From: Bacteroides sp. CAG:770
Lineage (GTDB): Bacteria; Bacteroidota; Bacteroidia; Bacteroidales; UBA932
DNA length: 64,000 nucleotides
Direction: 5' to 3'
Assembly: GCA_000435075.1 (NCBI GenBank)
Contig: FR890644.1
Coordinates: 42,354-106,353 of the forward strand
A program made the position numbers and the translations under genes. Below the pieces are notes generated by a model. It saw only the letters and a list, made by a program, of their open reading frames with translations, was not told the DNA's origin and made no database searches. This document shows positions 43,546 to 52,107 of the stretch, piece by piece. Positions within the stretch are counted from its first letter, which is position 1, and each line of letters starts with the position of its first letter.

Positions 43546-44787
43546 ATGAAATCGTGGATTAAACAATTCGCATCAGAAGACTGGATAATAGTCTTTGTCG
43601 GTGCGGCAGTGCTCGCTCTGGCGTGCATTTTCCCCGGAGCCATGCCGTCTCTTCCCAAGACATTGACGACATCAGCGGACTTGATAAATGCCGTTTACAT
43701 GTTCGGATTCGTACTTATCCTTACATATGTCACACTTGCGGCCCTCAGACGACCTGTAAAGGGAACATTTGTTTCACTGCTTTTCATCTTCGGCATAACC
43801 CTGCTTGCCCAGCTTACTGCAAACATCCCTATAATCAAGGAATGGGGCTTCGAATCAGTATTCTTCGCTGTCATCTACGGATTGGTACTGAACAACTGTT
43901 TCAAGCTTCCTGATTGGCTGAAAAGAGCCGTAAACAGCGAGTTCTATATCAAGGTAGGTATCATCTGCCTCGGTTCCACCATTCTGTTCGGCGAAATGAT
44001 GAAATCAGGCGCATTCGGACTTGCCCAGTCTTTCATCGTTGTATTCACCGTATGGTACTTCTGCTTCTGGGTAGGCAAGAAGATGAATGTGGACCCTGAG
44101 ATGGGTACAATGCTTTCAAGTGCAGTTTCTATCTGCGGTGTATCTGCCGCCATCGCGACTTGCGGAGTAATAAATGGTGACAACAAGAAATTGTCTTACG
44201 TTGTCTCCCTCGTGCTCATCATCGCCATCCCTATGATGTACCTTCTCCCTTGGCTTGCGGGCCTCATGAACCTGTCACCGGAAGTTGCCGGAGCATGGAT
44301 TGGCGGTACCATTGACACCACCGGAGCTGTCGCTGCCGCAGGCTCCCTCATCGAGGACCCGGCTGCCGAGCAGACCGCGATTATCGTGAAATCTTCGCAG
44401 AACGTGCTTCTCGGACTCGCAGCATTCTTTATTTCAATGATGTGGGCATACCGTGGAACTAACAAGGACGTAAGACCTTCTGCAGGACTTATCTGGGAAA
44501 GATTCCCTAAGTTCGTCGTCGGAATGATCATCGCATCCCTTGTATTCAGCTTCTTCCTTTCACCTGATATGGCAAAGACCGTAGGCAAGGTCACCAAAGG
44601 ATTCCAAAACACATTGTTCAGCGTGGCATTCGTATGTATTGGTCTTGAAACCAGAATCAAGGATATCTTCGGCAAGGAAAACAGAGTTCCGCTCAAGGTG
44701 TTCCTCACGGCCCAGACCTTCAATATCTTCGTGACATTGGTAATCGCTTATCTCATCTTCGGAGTCATCAAGCCTGCATTGGCATAA
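43546..44787 (+). CDS. YeiH-family putative sulfate/anion exporter
   Basis: 413 residues, about eleven membrane helices. Family features: GVVYGLVLNN-like text (FFAVIYGLVLNNCFKLP), KVGIICLGSTILFGE, SSAVSICGVSAAIATCGVI near 190, GGTIDTTGAVAAAGSLI near 255 and the C-terminal FVCIGLETRIKDIF. Members of the Cons_hypoth698/YeiH family are annotated as putative sulfate exporters, with little biochemical proof. Divergent from the CpXC gene; no regulator adjacent. Confidence 0.85.
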   Translation: MKSWIKQFASEDWIIVFVGAAVLALACIFPGAMPSLPKTLTTSADLINAVYMFGFVLILTYVTLAALRRPVKGTFVSLLFIFGITLLAQLTANIPIIKEWGFESVFFAVIYGLVLNNCFKLPDWLKRAVNSEFYIKVGIICLGSTILFGEMMKSGAFGLAQSFIVVFTVWYFCFWVGKKMNVDPEMGTMLSSAVSICGVSAAIATCGVINGDNKKLSYVVSLVLIIAIPMMYLLPWLAGLMNLSPEVAGAWIGGTIDTTGAVAAAGSLIEDPAAEQTAIIVKSSQNVLLGLAAFFISMMWAYRGTNKDVRPSAGLIWERFPKFVVGMIIASLVFSFFLSPDMAKTVGKVTKGFQNTLFSVAFVCIGLETRIKDIFGKENRVPLKVFLTAQTFNIFVTLVIAYLIFGVIKPALA

Positions 44788-44799
44788 GCATTGTCAATG

Positions 44800-47700
44800 C
44801 TACATAGCGACATTGAAAACAAATCCTATATAGTGGTTATCCATAAGATAGCCACTATTTTTTATGGCATTGAAAGAAGGCCCGCCGTTATAGGAGAACG
44901 TTACTCCGACAGTAGTATCGAAAGGAATCCACAGGAAATTGGCAAGTTTGGCCGTCAATGTTGCTCCGGCACTGAAAAGACCACCGTCTGTCATTGACCT
45001 TCCCAATGAAAACATCGTGTAATCGAAATGCGGCGTCAGCTCGAAGTTCTTTATGTAGAAAAGAGGGGAGAAGCAGGAAATGTCGCCGAACCAGACAGGA
45101 ATCGCATAATCTGCAGTGATATTCAGATGGTTGGCAGACCGGTTCCTGATAAAATACTCTGCTCCGGAGTCATTGAAACCCCTCGGAGCCACCGAGATGG
45201 CATTCTCGCGCTTTACCGTGGCCTCGAACTGGTGCTGATATCTGGCAGAAAGCTTAAGTCCCTGAGTGGAAGTGATTCCCGGAAGATAGCCGTAACCATA
45301 AACATATGCTGAAGAACTGTAAAGTTTTGTCAATGCTATTCTGGAGGAATACCCCGCATCGAAGCCTATACCCAGTCTCGGATAGACACCTGATGTCGCC
45401 ACAGGCCTCATGATATAGCCTCTCAAAGAAGCATTGACAGTCTGCATGAATACTGTCTTATCCTTCTCATAACCAATCAGATGCTCCGGTCCCTTGCTTC
45501 CCAGGAAATTGCCGTCATAAGTGACGGTTACCCGGGACCTGTCGAAAAGGTCATTGCTGAATGAATATCGGATCTGAGGAATCAGACCTCTCCTTACACC
45601 GCCTGAAGAGAAATTGAACGGGATATAGACCTTGACATTGCCGGAAACGGAAGGCCTGTCCAGCAGCACCCCCATGACACTTTCTTTTACATTTCCGCCA
45701 GTCGCGTAAGTCCTCCGGCAATATCTTACGGCCGCCATGTCATTGAAATCAGCAGACACTTCGAAAACAGGATAAAGACCTGAATAAGTGAACATTATAT
45801 GGCCTGAATGACGGTACTTGCGCCTCCCGTCCGTATAAAGATATGAATACGGATCATTATGGAAGGAATAGCCGATGAAACCGGAAGCCGTACCCAGAGA
45901 ATTCTGAAACAGGGCCGTTGCTCCGACGGACGCCTTCTGGAAATTGAAATCTCCGCTTAGATTCTGAATCTTGTCGTAATTGAAATACACTGGAGCCCAC
46001 GAGTGGAATCTTAAGATATTCAGAGATTTACGATATCTGACAGGCTCGGTGAAAGTAGTCTTGGAGTGAGAAGAATCCGCCCACTGAATCCCTTTCCGGG
46101 ACGCCATCTCGCGCTCCTGCGCCGATAGTTTGTCCGCCACCCGATACCGGTGAATGTCGGAAAAGTCAATGCTGCTGCCCTCGCCGAGTGCCGATTTGTG
46201 CAAAATCTTTCCCGATGGTGTCAATGCCGAGAAGTAAATTTCGTTTCCGTCGATGCAGAATTCGTCTCCGCCGTAGGGGAGTGATGAGTGCTGTCGCACA
46301 GAAAATGTCTGCAGGTCAATGCTATACAGTTCCATTGTCCCGTCCCTGTCAGAGGAGAGGAAGAGTTTTCCGTCGTCGGATGAGAGGTTGTGTATGCTTA
46401 TCGGTTCTGGTTCCAGTATGCAGGAAAGAGATTTGCTGGCATTGACAATGAAAATTCCGGAGCCTTTCTCGGATATTGTGCTGACTGCGAGGTGTTTTCC
46501 CGCGAAACAGGCCTCTACGGCCTGAAGTGAATCCGGCATCTGCAGGCGCGAAATTTCTTTTCCATCAGCGGCTGACAGCATTACGACGGCGGACCCGCCG
46601 GCGACCGGGTATTCCGTACAGGCTATCATTGACCCGTCTTCTGAAATGGAAGGATTGAACAGGCGGCCCTTGCTTGTCAGGTTCCTGATTTTTCCGGTCG
46701 ATATGTCGTAATACCTTATCCGTGAGGTCATTTCGAGTGACCAGCGGCTGTCCGGTATTGACTCGCTCCACCAGATTCTGCCATCATGGGCCTTGATTCT
46801 GCTGGAATATGAAGTGAAGCCTGACAATCTTCTGAAACTACCTGTAACTTTATTATACTCAGCAAGATATGATGTCTTGTCCAAGCCATTGACGATGCAG
46901 AAGACTCTTCCGTCAGATATGGTCGTTCCTGAAATCTCCCTATACCATTTGCCGTTTTCCTGTAATTGTGCGACTTCCGTGAAAGGTTCCCGCAATGCGG
47001 CTTCTTCCTTCCACATCTCGTGGAAACCTGTCATGATTTCGCTGAACGACTCCTTGAAACGCTTTCCTGAGGCCTGCCTGACAGTCTTCTGGGTATTGAA
47101 GAATCTGAGCGGATTGGAGGCAGTCCGTGCGAAATAGCGTTCAGTGAAAAGCGGGTCATCGAAGCAATATCTTGTCCCGGCTATGGTCAGGTAGCCGAGA
47201 GCGTAATGGTTTGGGGAATAATGCCTGTATGAGCCGTATCTCCATCTGTACCAGTTCCTCCAGTCGGCATTGTCAAAGGCCATCATGTAGTAGGAGAGGA
47301 AATCCGCGCTACGGCCTCTGCCGTAGTTTGTCAATGCTGTTTCGGCGACTACCGCATCGCCTTCCAGAAGCCAGTTGTTTGGCCAGATTGCAGAATAGGC
47401 GCCTACGGCCATGTCTCCGATGATGTAGGTAAGTGGTTTGAGCCATCCCTTGTAACCGAATTGCATCTGGGCCAGGTGGCGGCTCTCATGGACGGCAAGT
47501 GACTTTACCCATGGCATCGGTTCTGGATCATATGCGTCCTGAAGTGTATAGAGGTCGGCCCTTTTCGGTGCCCAGGTGATGGAACCGTTTGATATCCCGT
47601 TAAATGCGTGAAGAATTACAGGCGTGCGTTTTCTGTATCCCTCTCCCGGGATGAGTCCGCTGCTGATGCTTTCTGCCATGCGGAACCGCTCAAGTTCATG

Positions 47701-47904
47701 ACCATACACTCTTGCGAGGGAGTCCAGGCCTGACGGATATATTATTCTGTAGTGAGGGGAGTCCATCCTCGACCATCTTGTCTTTCCGGGGTCATCTCCA
47801 TTCGTATAGAACTGGGCGTGTGCAGGCTGGACTGCGAAGAAAATGCAGCAAAAAGCAACTGATATTATTCGGGTGATGGAGGATATTTTCATGTCAGGCG
47901 TCAT
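44800..47904 (-). CDS. large outer-membrane protein: HExxH peptidase-like domain, beta-propeller and C-terminal barrel
   Basis: 1034 residues. The signal peptide ends near AHA-QF; the second Met (MKISSITR) could be the true start. Residues about 35-290 form a peptidase-MA-like domain: His139-Glu140-x-x-His143 in AVHESRHLAQ, followed by WLLEGDAVVAE with Glu181 in the place of the third zinc ligand, as in gluzincins. Residues about 310-610 show TolB/PD40-like propeller repeats (LFLSSDRDGTMELYSID; SISEDGSMIACTEYP). The last 400 or so residues are barrel-like. Probably a surface or periplasm-facing metalloprotease; substrate unknown. It holds about a dozen CATTGAC words. Confidence 0.72.
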   Translation of the reverse strand: MTPDMKISSITRIISVAFCCIFFAVQPAHAQFYTNGDDPGKTRWSRMDSPHYRIIYPSGLDSLARVYGHELERFRMAESISSGLIPGEGYRKRTPVILHAFNGISNGSITWAPKRADLYTLQDAYDPEPMPWVKSLAVHESRHLAQMQFGYKGWLKPLTYIIGDMAVGAYSAIWPNNWLLEGDAVVAETALTNYGRGRSADFLSYYMMAFDNADWRNWYRWRYGSYRHYSPNHYALGYLTIAGTRYCFDDPLFTERYFARTASNPLRFFNTQKTVRQASGKRFKESFSEIMTGFHEMWKEEAALREPFTEVAQLQENGKWYREISGTTISDGRVFCIVNGLDKTSYLAEYNKVTGSFRRLSGFTSYSSRIKAHDGRIWWSESIPDSRWSLEMTSRIRYYDISTGKIRNLTSKGRLFNPSISEDGSMIACTEYPVAGGSAVVMLSAADGKEISRLQMPDSLQAVEACFAGKHLAVSTISEKGSGIFIVNASKSLSCILEPEPISIHNLSSDDGKLFLSSDRDGTMELYSIDLQTFSVRQHSSLPYGGDEFCIDGNEIYFSALTPSGKILHKSALGEGSSIDFSDIHRYRVADKLSAQEREMASRKGIQWADSSHSKTTFTEPVRYRKSLNILRFHSWAPVYFNYDKIQNLSGDFNFQKASVGATALFQNSLGTASGFIGYSFHNDPYSYLYTDGRRKYRHSGHIMFTYSGLYPVFEVSADFNDMAAVRYCRRTYATGGNVKESVMGVLLDRPSVSGNVKVYIPFNFSSGGVRRGLIPQIRYSFSNDLFDRSRVTVTYDGNFLGSKGPEHLIGYEKDKTVFMQTVNASLRGYIMRPVATSGVYPRLGIGFDAGYSSRIALTKLYSSSAYVYGYGYLPGITSTQGLKLSARYQHQFEATVKRENAISVAPRGFNDSGAEYFIRNRSANHLNITADYAIPVWFGDISCFSPLFYIKNFELTPHFDYTMFSLGRSMTDGGLFSAGATLTAKLANFLWIPFDTTVGVTFSYNGGPSFNAIKNSGYLMDNHYIGFVFNVAM

Positions 47905-47986
47905 TCTGTAGGCTTTCTTGGGCGGAATCTTCAGTAATACTGAAAATTAACCCCGTGTTTGCAAAGGCAAATCTAACTATTTTTTA

Positions 47987-47994
47987 TAATTTTG
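47987..47994 (+). promoter_or_regulatory. putative -7 box of the Na/Pi transporter
   Basis: TAATTTTG fits TAnnTTTG, 31 bp before the ATG at 48025. Confidence 0.45.
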
Positions 47995-48024
47995 CGCATA
48001 AATTAATTCTATGCCGCACTATAT

Positions 48025-49761
48025 ATGCAGATGATGTTCCAATTCGTGACCCTCATAGGGTCCGTCACATTATTTCTTTTCGGACTCAACTTACTTAGCG
48101 TCGGACTCCAGAAAGTCGCTGGAGACGGACTGAGATCCTTCCTCGCATCCATGACATCCAACGCATTCAAGCGTCTTGTCACCGGAGTCGGAGTGACCGC
48201 AGCCATCCAATCTTCCACCGCCACGACCATCATGGTCGTAAGTTTTGTCAATGCCGGACTATTGACATTGGCACAGGCCATAGGCGTGATCATGGGTGCT
48301 AATATCGGTACCACGGTCACCTCATGGATTATGGCGATTTTCGGATTTTCTTATGATATCTCTACGATTTCGTTCCCTCTCATCGCTCTCGGTTTTCTGA
48401 TGATGCTGAACAAGAAGAACAAGAAAATCCATGATTTGGGTGAGATTATAATCGGCTTTGCCTTGTTCTTCGTCGGCTTTGCGAAACTTAAGGAGACTTC
48501 TGGAATTCTTCTGGACAACCTCGACCTTACCGGTCTTCAGGCATTGACAAACCTTCATCTTGGTCCTGTCAATGTTTCTGTCCTGATTTTCCTTTTGATC
48601 GGAACCGTGATGACGGTCTGCTTCCAGTCTTCGGCCGCTACAATGGCGATTATCATGCTCCTCATCACTACGGGCGTGATTCCGTTCAAACTTGCCGCTG
48701 CGATGATTCTTGGAGAAAACATCGGAACTACAATTGCTGCGAATATTGCCGCGTCAGTGGGAAATACCACCGCCAAACGAGCCGCCATGGCCCATACCGT
48801 TTTCAATGTCTTCGGTGTATTGTGGGTGCTGGCCATATTCCCGCTATTCCTGAACTTTATCGGATTCATCATTTCCTCTACAGGTCTGCCGGATCCGAAT
48901 ACTACCGACCTCACGGATACTGCGAACTCTGATACCATCAAGATGTCCCTGTTGTACAGCGTTACCACGATGCATACGCTGTTCAATGTTACCAATACTC
49001 TCATTCTCATATGGTTTATCCCTCAGATAGAGAAGATTGTTTCCTGGATTATTCCTGCACCTAAGGAGAAGGAGGTATTCCGTCTCAAATATATTCAGGG
49101 CGGTCCTCTTTCCACAGCCGAGCTTTCTTTGGATGAGGCTGAGCAGGAAATCGTGCATTTCGCAGAAATCTGCTACAATGATTTCGGATACATGAGGCAG
49201 GCAATTGTCGAGAAGGATACTGCCAAGTTCAATGAACTGAGAGAGAAACTCGTCAAGTACGAGGGTATCACTGACAGAATCGAGTATGAAATCGCGGACT
49301 ACCTGAACGAGGTGTCCAAGGGCGATATTTCAGGCACTTCTGCAGGCCGAATCAAGGGTATGTACAAGATTATCGGCGAGTTGGAGAGCCTTGGTGATTC
49401 CGGCGATGCTGTAGGACGTATCCTGTCCCGCAGAAATGAGCATGGTCTGGATTTCGACGCAGAGCAGCTCAAGAGGCTCGGCAGGATGTGTGACCTTCTG
49501 GATGATGCGTTCAAGGCTATGAGCGCAAACCTCAAGGCTCCTTATACCAGTCTGAAGGACATAACCAATGCTCAGGATGCCGAGTATAATATCAATGAAT
49601 GCCGAAATACTCTTCGCGAGGAGCATATCATCAATATCGAGGAGAACCCGAACTACAACTATCAGGTGGGCGTGTTCTACATGGATATCGTTGCCGAGCT
49701 GGAGAAGATGGGCGACTTTATGATCAATGTTTCTGAGGCTAAAATTTCTGAAAATGGGTAG
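48025..49761 (+). CDS. Na/Pi cotransporter with C-terminal PhoU-like domain
   Basis: 578 residues. Two inverted Na_Pi_cotrans repeats are seen, each with a QSS motif and a GxNIGTT turn: AIQSSTATTIMV with MGANIGTTVTS in the first (about 60-97), and CFQSSAATMAI with LGENIGTTIAAN in the second (about 195-240). Residues about 345-575 are helical and PhoU-like (EEIVHFAEICYNDFGYMRQAI). Na-coupled phosphate uptake is the family role. The downstream lipoprotein gene overlaps its end by 8 bp. Confidence 0.92.
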   Translation: MQMMFQFVTLIGSVTLFLFGLNLLSVGLQKVAGDGLRSFLASMTSNAFKRLVTGVGVTAAIQSSTATTIMVVSFVNAGLLTLAQAIGVIMGANIGTTVTSWIMAIFGFSYDISTISFPLIALGFLMMLNKKNKKIHDLGEIIIGFALFFVGFAKLKETSGILLDNLDLTGLQALTNLHLGPVNVSVLIFLLIGTVMTVCFQSSAATMAIIMLLITTGVIPFKLAAAMILGENIGTTIAANIAASVGNTTAKRAAMAHTVFNVFGVLWVLAIFPLFLNFIGFIISSTGLPDPNTTDLTDTANSDTIKMSLLYSVTTMHTLFNVTNTLILIWFIPQIEKIVSWIIPAPKEKEVFRLKYIQGGPLSTAELSLDEAEQEIVHFAEICYNDFGYMRQAIVEKDTAKFNELREKLVKYEGITDRIEYEIADYLNEVSKGDISGTSAGRIKGMYKIIGELESLGDSGDAVGRILSRRNEHGLDFDAEQLKRLGRMCDLLDDAFKAMSANLKAPYTSLKDITNAQDAEYNINECRNTLREEHIINIEENPNYNYQVGVFYMDIVAELEKMGDFMINVSEAKISENG

Positions 49762-50749
49762 GAAAAGGGGCATATTGGCATTGACAATGCTGGTGCTGGC
49801 GGTGTCCTGCGGGCGTACCGGTAAAAGCGGCAGGCAGCTCGTTTCAGATTCTGCGGCAGCGGGTCAGCCGTTCCCTCAGCTCGTCGTGCCGAAAATGATC
49901 GAGGACCCGACCGAACGCATTACATATGTCATTAATCATTTCTGGGACGGGCTTGCTGACATGAGCGGAGTCAGTGATTCTCTGCATGTTGCGGGAGTCC
50001 TGAAGGAAGATGTGGAAAAGGCCTTCGGCGAGTATTCCGCAATATTGCACAATGTTGCAGATGTCAATGCTCTTGCACAGTCCGTTTCCAAGATGTTCGA
50101 TGCTGCCGAGGCGTGTGAGGGGAAGGATACTTCTTCCAATGTCTTCGAGACCATCACCGGGTTTGCCGAGAAATATTTCTATGATCCCAATTCTCCTGTC
50201 AGGAGCGAGGAGTGCTATCTTGCTTATCTCCAGAGACTTGTGAAATCAGATTTTGCAAATCCCGACATGAAGCCTGCGTATGAATTCGATTTGTCCATGT
50301 GTTCTCTGAACAGGATAGGGGAGAAGGCCGCCGACATCAAGTTCGAGGATATCAATAGAAAGAAATATACTCTCTACGGCATCCGTTCCGACTATACCCT
50401 TCTTTTCTTTGCCAATCCGGGGTGTCCGAACTGCAAGGAAATCACCGAGGGCCTGATAGCCAATTCAGAGGTTTCGGAATTGGTCAATGCCGGCAAGTTG
50501 AAGATAGTGAACATCTATATCGACGAGCAGATAGACAAATGGCGTGAGTACGTTCCAGAGTATCCGCGCGAGTGGCTCTGCGGATATGACTATAACTATA
50601 TCATAAGAAATGACCTCACCTACAGCGTGAGGGCCATCCCGTCCCTATATATTCTCGACAAAGACAAGAAAGTCATCCTGAAGGATGCTACCTTCGATGA
50701 TGTAACTGCCTGGATAGACAAGACTTACGGGGAGATTTGCGGAGAATAG
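49754..50749 (+). CDS. thioredoxin-fold lipoprotein with DUF5106
   Basis: 331 residues from the ATG at 49754, which overlaps the preceding stop. A lipoprotein signal (MGRKRGILALTMLVLAVSC, lipid Cys19) is followed by a DUF5106-like helical domain (about 45-175). A TlpA/thioredoxin domain with redox motif Cys-Pro-Asn-Cys (FANPGCPNCKEI, about 225) and cis-Pro AIPSLYILDKDKK near 300 completes it. Likely a periplasmic thiol oxidoreductase. A long palindrome 11 bp after the stop probably ends the transcript. Confidence 0.85.
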   Translation: MGRKRGILALTMLVLAVSCGRTGKSGRQLVSDSAAAGQPFPQLVVPKMIEDPTERITYVINHFWDGLADMSGVSDSLHVAGVLKEDVEKAFGEYSAILHNVADVNALAQSVSKMFDAAEACEGKDTSSNVFETITGFAEKYFYDPNSPVRSEECYLAYLQRLVKSDFANPDMKPAYEFDLSMCSLNRIGEKAADIKFEDINRKKYTLYGIRSDYTLLFFANPGCPNCKEITEGLIANSEVSELVNAGKLKIVNIYIDEQIDKWREYVPEYPREWLCGYDYNYIIRNDLTYSVRAIPSLYILDKDKKVILKDATFDDVTAWIDKTYGEICGE

Positions 50750-50760
50750 AGATGGTTTCC

Positions 50761-50808
50761 CCCAAAAGTTCACAAACTTGTGGTCCACAAACTTGTGAAC
50801 TTTTTGGG
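50761..50808. terminator. long palindrome between the thioredoxin-like and AAA ATPase genes
   Basis: Arms CCCAAAAGTTCACAA.. (50761-50782) and ..TTGTGAACTTTTTGGG (50786-50808) pair except for two central bases. The arms also contain the direct repeat CACAAACTTGTG twice. It can terminate the upstream gene, but it also ends only 10 bp before the -7 box of the ATPase gene, so an operator role is possible. Its centre TTGTGGTCCACAA recurs in reverse complement at 54848-54860. Confidence 0.6.
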
Positions 50809-50817
50809 AAATTTGTT

Positions 50818-50825
50818 TATATTTG
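50818..50825 (+). promoter_or_regulatory. putative -7 box of the first AAA ATPase gene
   Basis: TATATTTG fits TAnnTTTG, 19 bp before the ATG and immediately after the palindrome at 50761-50808. Confidence 0.5.
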
Positions 50826-50843
50826 CCGTAAAACCAGTGTGTT

Positions 50844-51974
50844 ATGTATAAGCCATTTGTTTATGGGACTTCAGTTTCAGGGGATAATTTTACTGATAGA
50901 GTAGAAGAAACTTCCAGAATCAAGAAGAATTTCAGAGCCGGGATAAATACAATTCTCATTTCTCCACGCAGAATCGGGAAAACGTCTTTAGTGAAGAAAG
51001 TGATTTCTGAAATGGATGGTTTGGAGCCTGTTATTGTCTTCATGGATGTTTATGATTGCCGGAGTCCACATGACTTTTATCTCCGGTACTCACAGTCTAT
51101 TTTGAAGGCATTGTCATCCACTGCGGAAAGACTGATGGAGAATGCCAAAGAGTTTTTGGGCAGACTGGCACCACGCATATCGGTGAGCCCCGATTTGGCA
51201 TCGGAGTATTCTTTGTCGATAAGCGTGAACCCTAAAGACATTGATCCTGAAGAGGTTCTGAATCTCCCAGAACGGATAGCGGAGAAAAAGGGATTGCACA
51301 TCGTCGTTTGCATTGATGAGTTTCAGCAGATAGGTGAATTCGCGGATTCATTGACTTTCCAGAAAAGGATACGTGGGATTTGGCAGCATCAGCAGCGTAC
51401 ATCGTACTGTCTGTTCGGGAGCAAGAAACATATGATGGAAAAGATATTCCATAGCAAAAGGATGCCATTCTACATGTTCGGAGACACCATATATCTCGGG
51501 ACGATTCCGGAGCCTGACTGGATTTCCTATATATGCTCGCGGTTTGATAAGGCAGGAATAATCATTTCCAAGGAACATGCGGAAGAAATATGTCGGAAAG
51601 TGGAATGCTATTCGTCTTATGTTCAGCAATTTGCATGGAATGTTATGGTCAATGCCGGTTCCATGGTCACAGATGCTGACATTAAGAACGGAATGGAGTA
51701 TCTCGTCTCTCAGAACGAACCTCTGTATATCTCGAAAATCGAAAATTTGTCATCTTATCAGTTGAATTTTCTGAGAGCTATATGTGCAGGCGTGAATTCA
51801 GGCTTTACTTCTGATAGCATTCTGAAGAGATGGAACCTCGGCAGCAAATCCAATGTTTCCAGAATCAGGGCATCCTTGATCGAGAAAGAAATCGTGGAGA
51901 AACGCGCAGGAACATTATATATATCAGATCCTGTTCTCCGTTGCTGGCTTACAGGATATCTCCAGAAGTTATAA
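50844..51974 (+). CDS. AAA/STAND-type ATPase (ATPase_2-like), copy 1
   Basis: 376 residues. Walker A PRRIGKTSLV (41-50) and Walker B IVVCIDEFQQI (about 150-160) are clear. A helical lid follows, and a C-terminal winged-helix-like part (GFTSDSILKRWNLGSKSNVSRIRASLIEKEIVEKR) ends the protein. It resembles the archaeal-ATPase family common as multicopy genes in Bacteroidota; the function is not established. A paralogue with the same layout lies at 60329-61462, with the N-terminus K/A-PF-x-F/Y-G ... NF-x-DR conserved. Stand-alone transcript with promoter. Confidence 0.82.
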   Translation: MYKPFVYGTSVSGDNFTDRVEETSRIKKNFRAGINTILISPRRIGKTSLVKKVISEMDGLEPVIVFMDVYDCRSPHDFYLRYSQSILKALSSTAERLMENAKEFLGRLAPRISVSPDLASEYSLSISVNPKDIDPEEVLNLPERIAEKKGLHIVVCIDEFQQIGEFADSLTFQKRIRGIWQHQQRTSYCLFGSKKHMMEKIFHSKRMPFYMFGDTIYLGTIPEPDWISYICSRFDKAGIIISKEHAEEICRKVECYSSYVQQFAWNVMVNAGSMVTDADIKNGMEYLVSQNEPLYISKIENLSSYQLNFLRAICAGVNSGFTSDSILKRWNLGSKSNVSRIRASLIEKEIVEKRAGTLYISDPVLRCWLTGYLQKL

Positions 51975-52042
51975 TTGATTGTTTGCCCAAATTTGCGCTT
52001 GCGTTCAACGGGATTGATAACTTGTGAAACTTGAGTTCTTTT

Positions 52043-52074
52043 TTTGCTAAAAAGCGGGAATAATTATAAATTTG
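52043..52074 (+). promoter_or_regulatory. Bacteroidota-type promoter of galM
   Basis: TTTG at 52043-52046, 20 bp spacer, TAAATTTG at 52067-52074. Both boxes fit the consensus. Transcription should start near 52081, inside the following hairpin, or just before it. Confidence 0.65.
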
Positions 52075-52101
52075 AAGGACGTGGGCAAATCTCACGTCCT
52101 T
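52075..52101. promoter_or_regulatory. 9-bp inverted repeat between the galM promoter and start codon
   Basis: AAGGACGTG (52075-52083) and CACGTCCTT (52093-52101) flank a 9-base spacer, right after the -7 box and 6 bp before the ATG at 52108. It may be an operator or an RNA hairpin covering the initiation region. Confidence 0.5.
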
Positions 52102-52107
52102 AATTGT

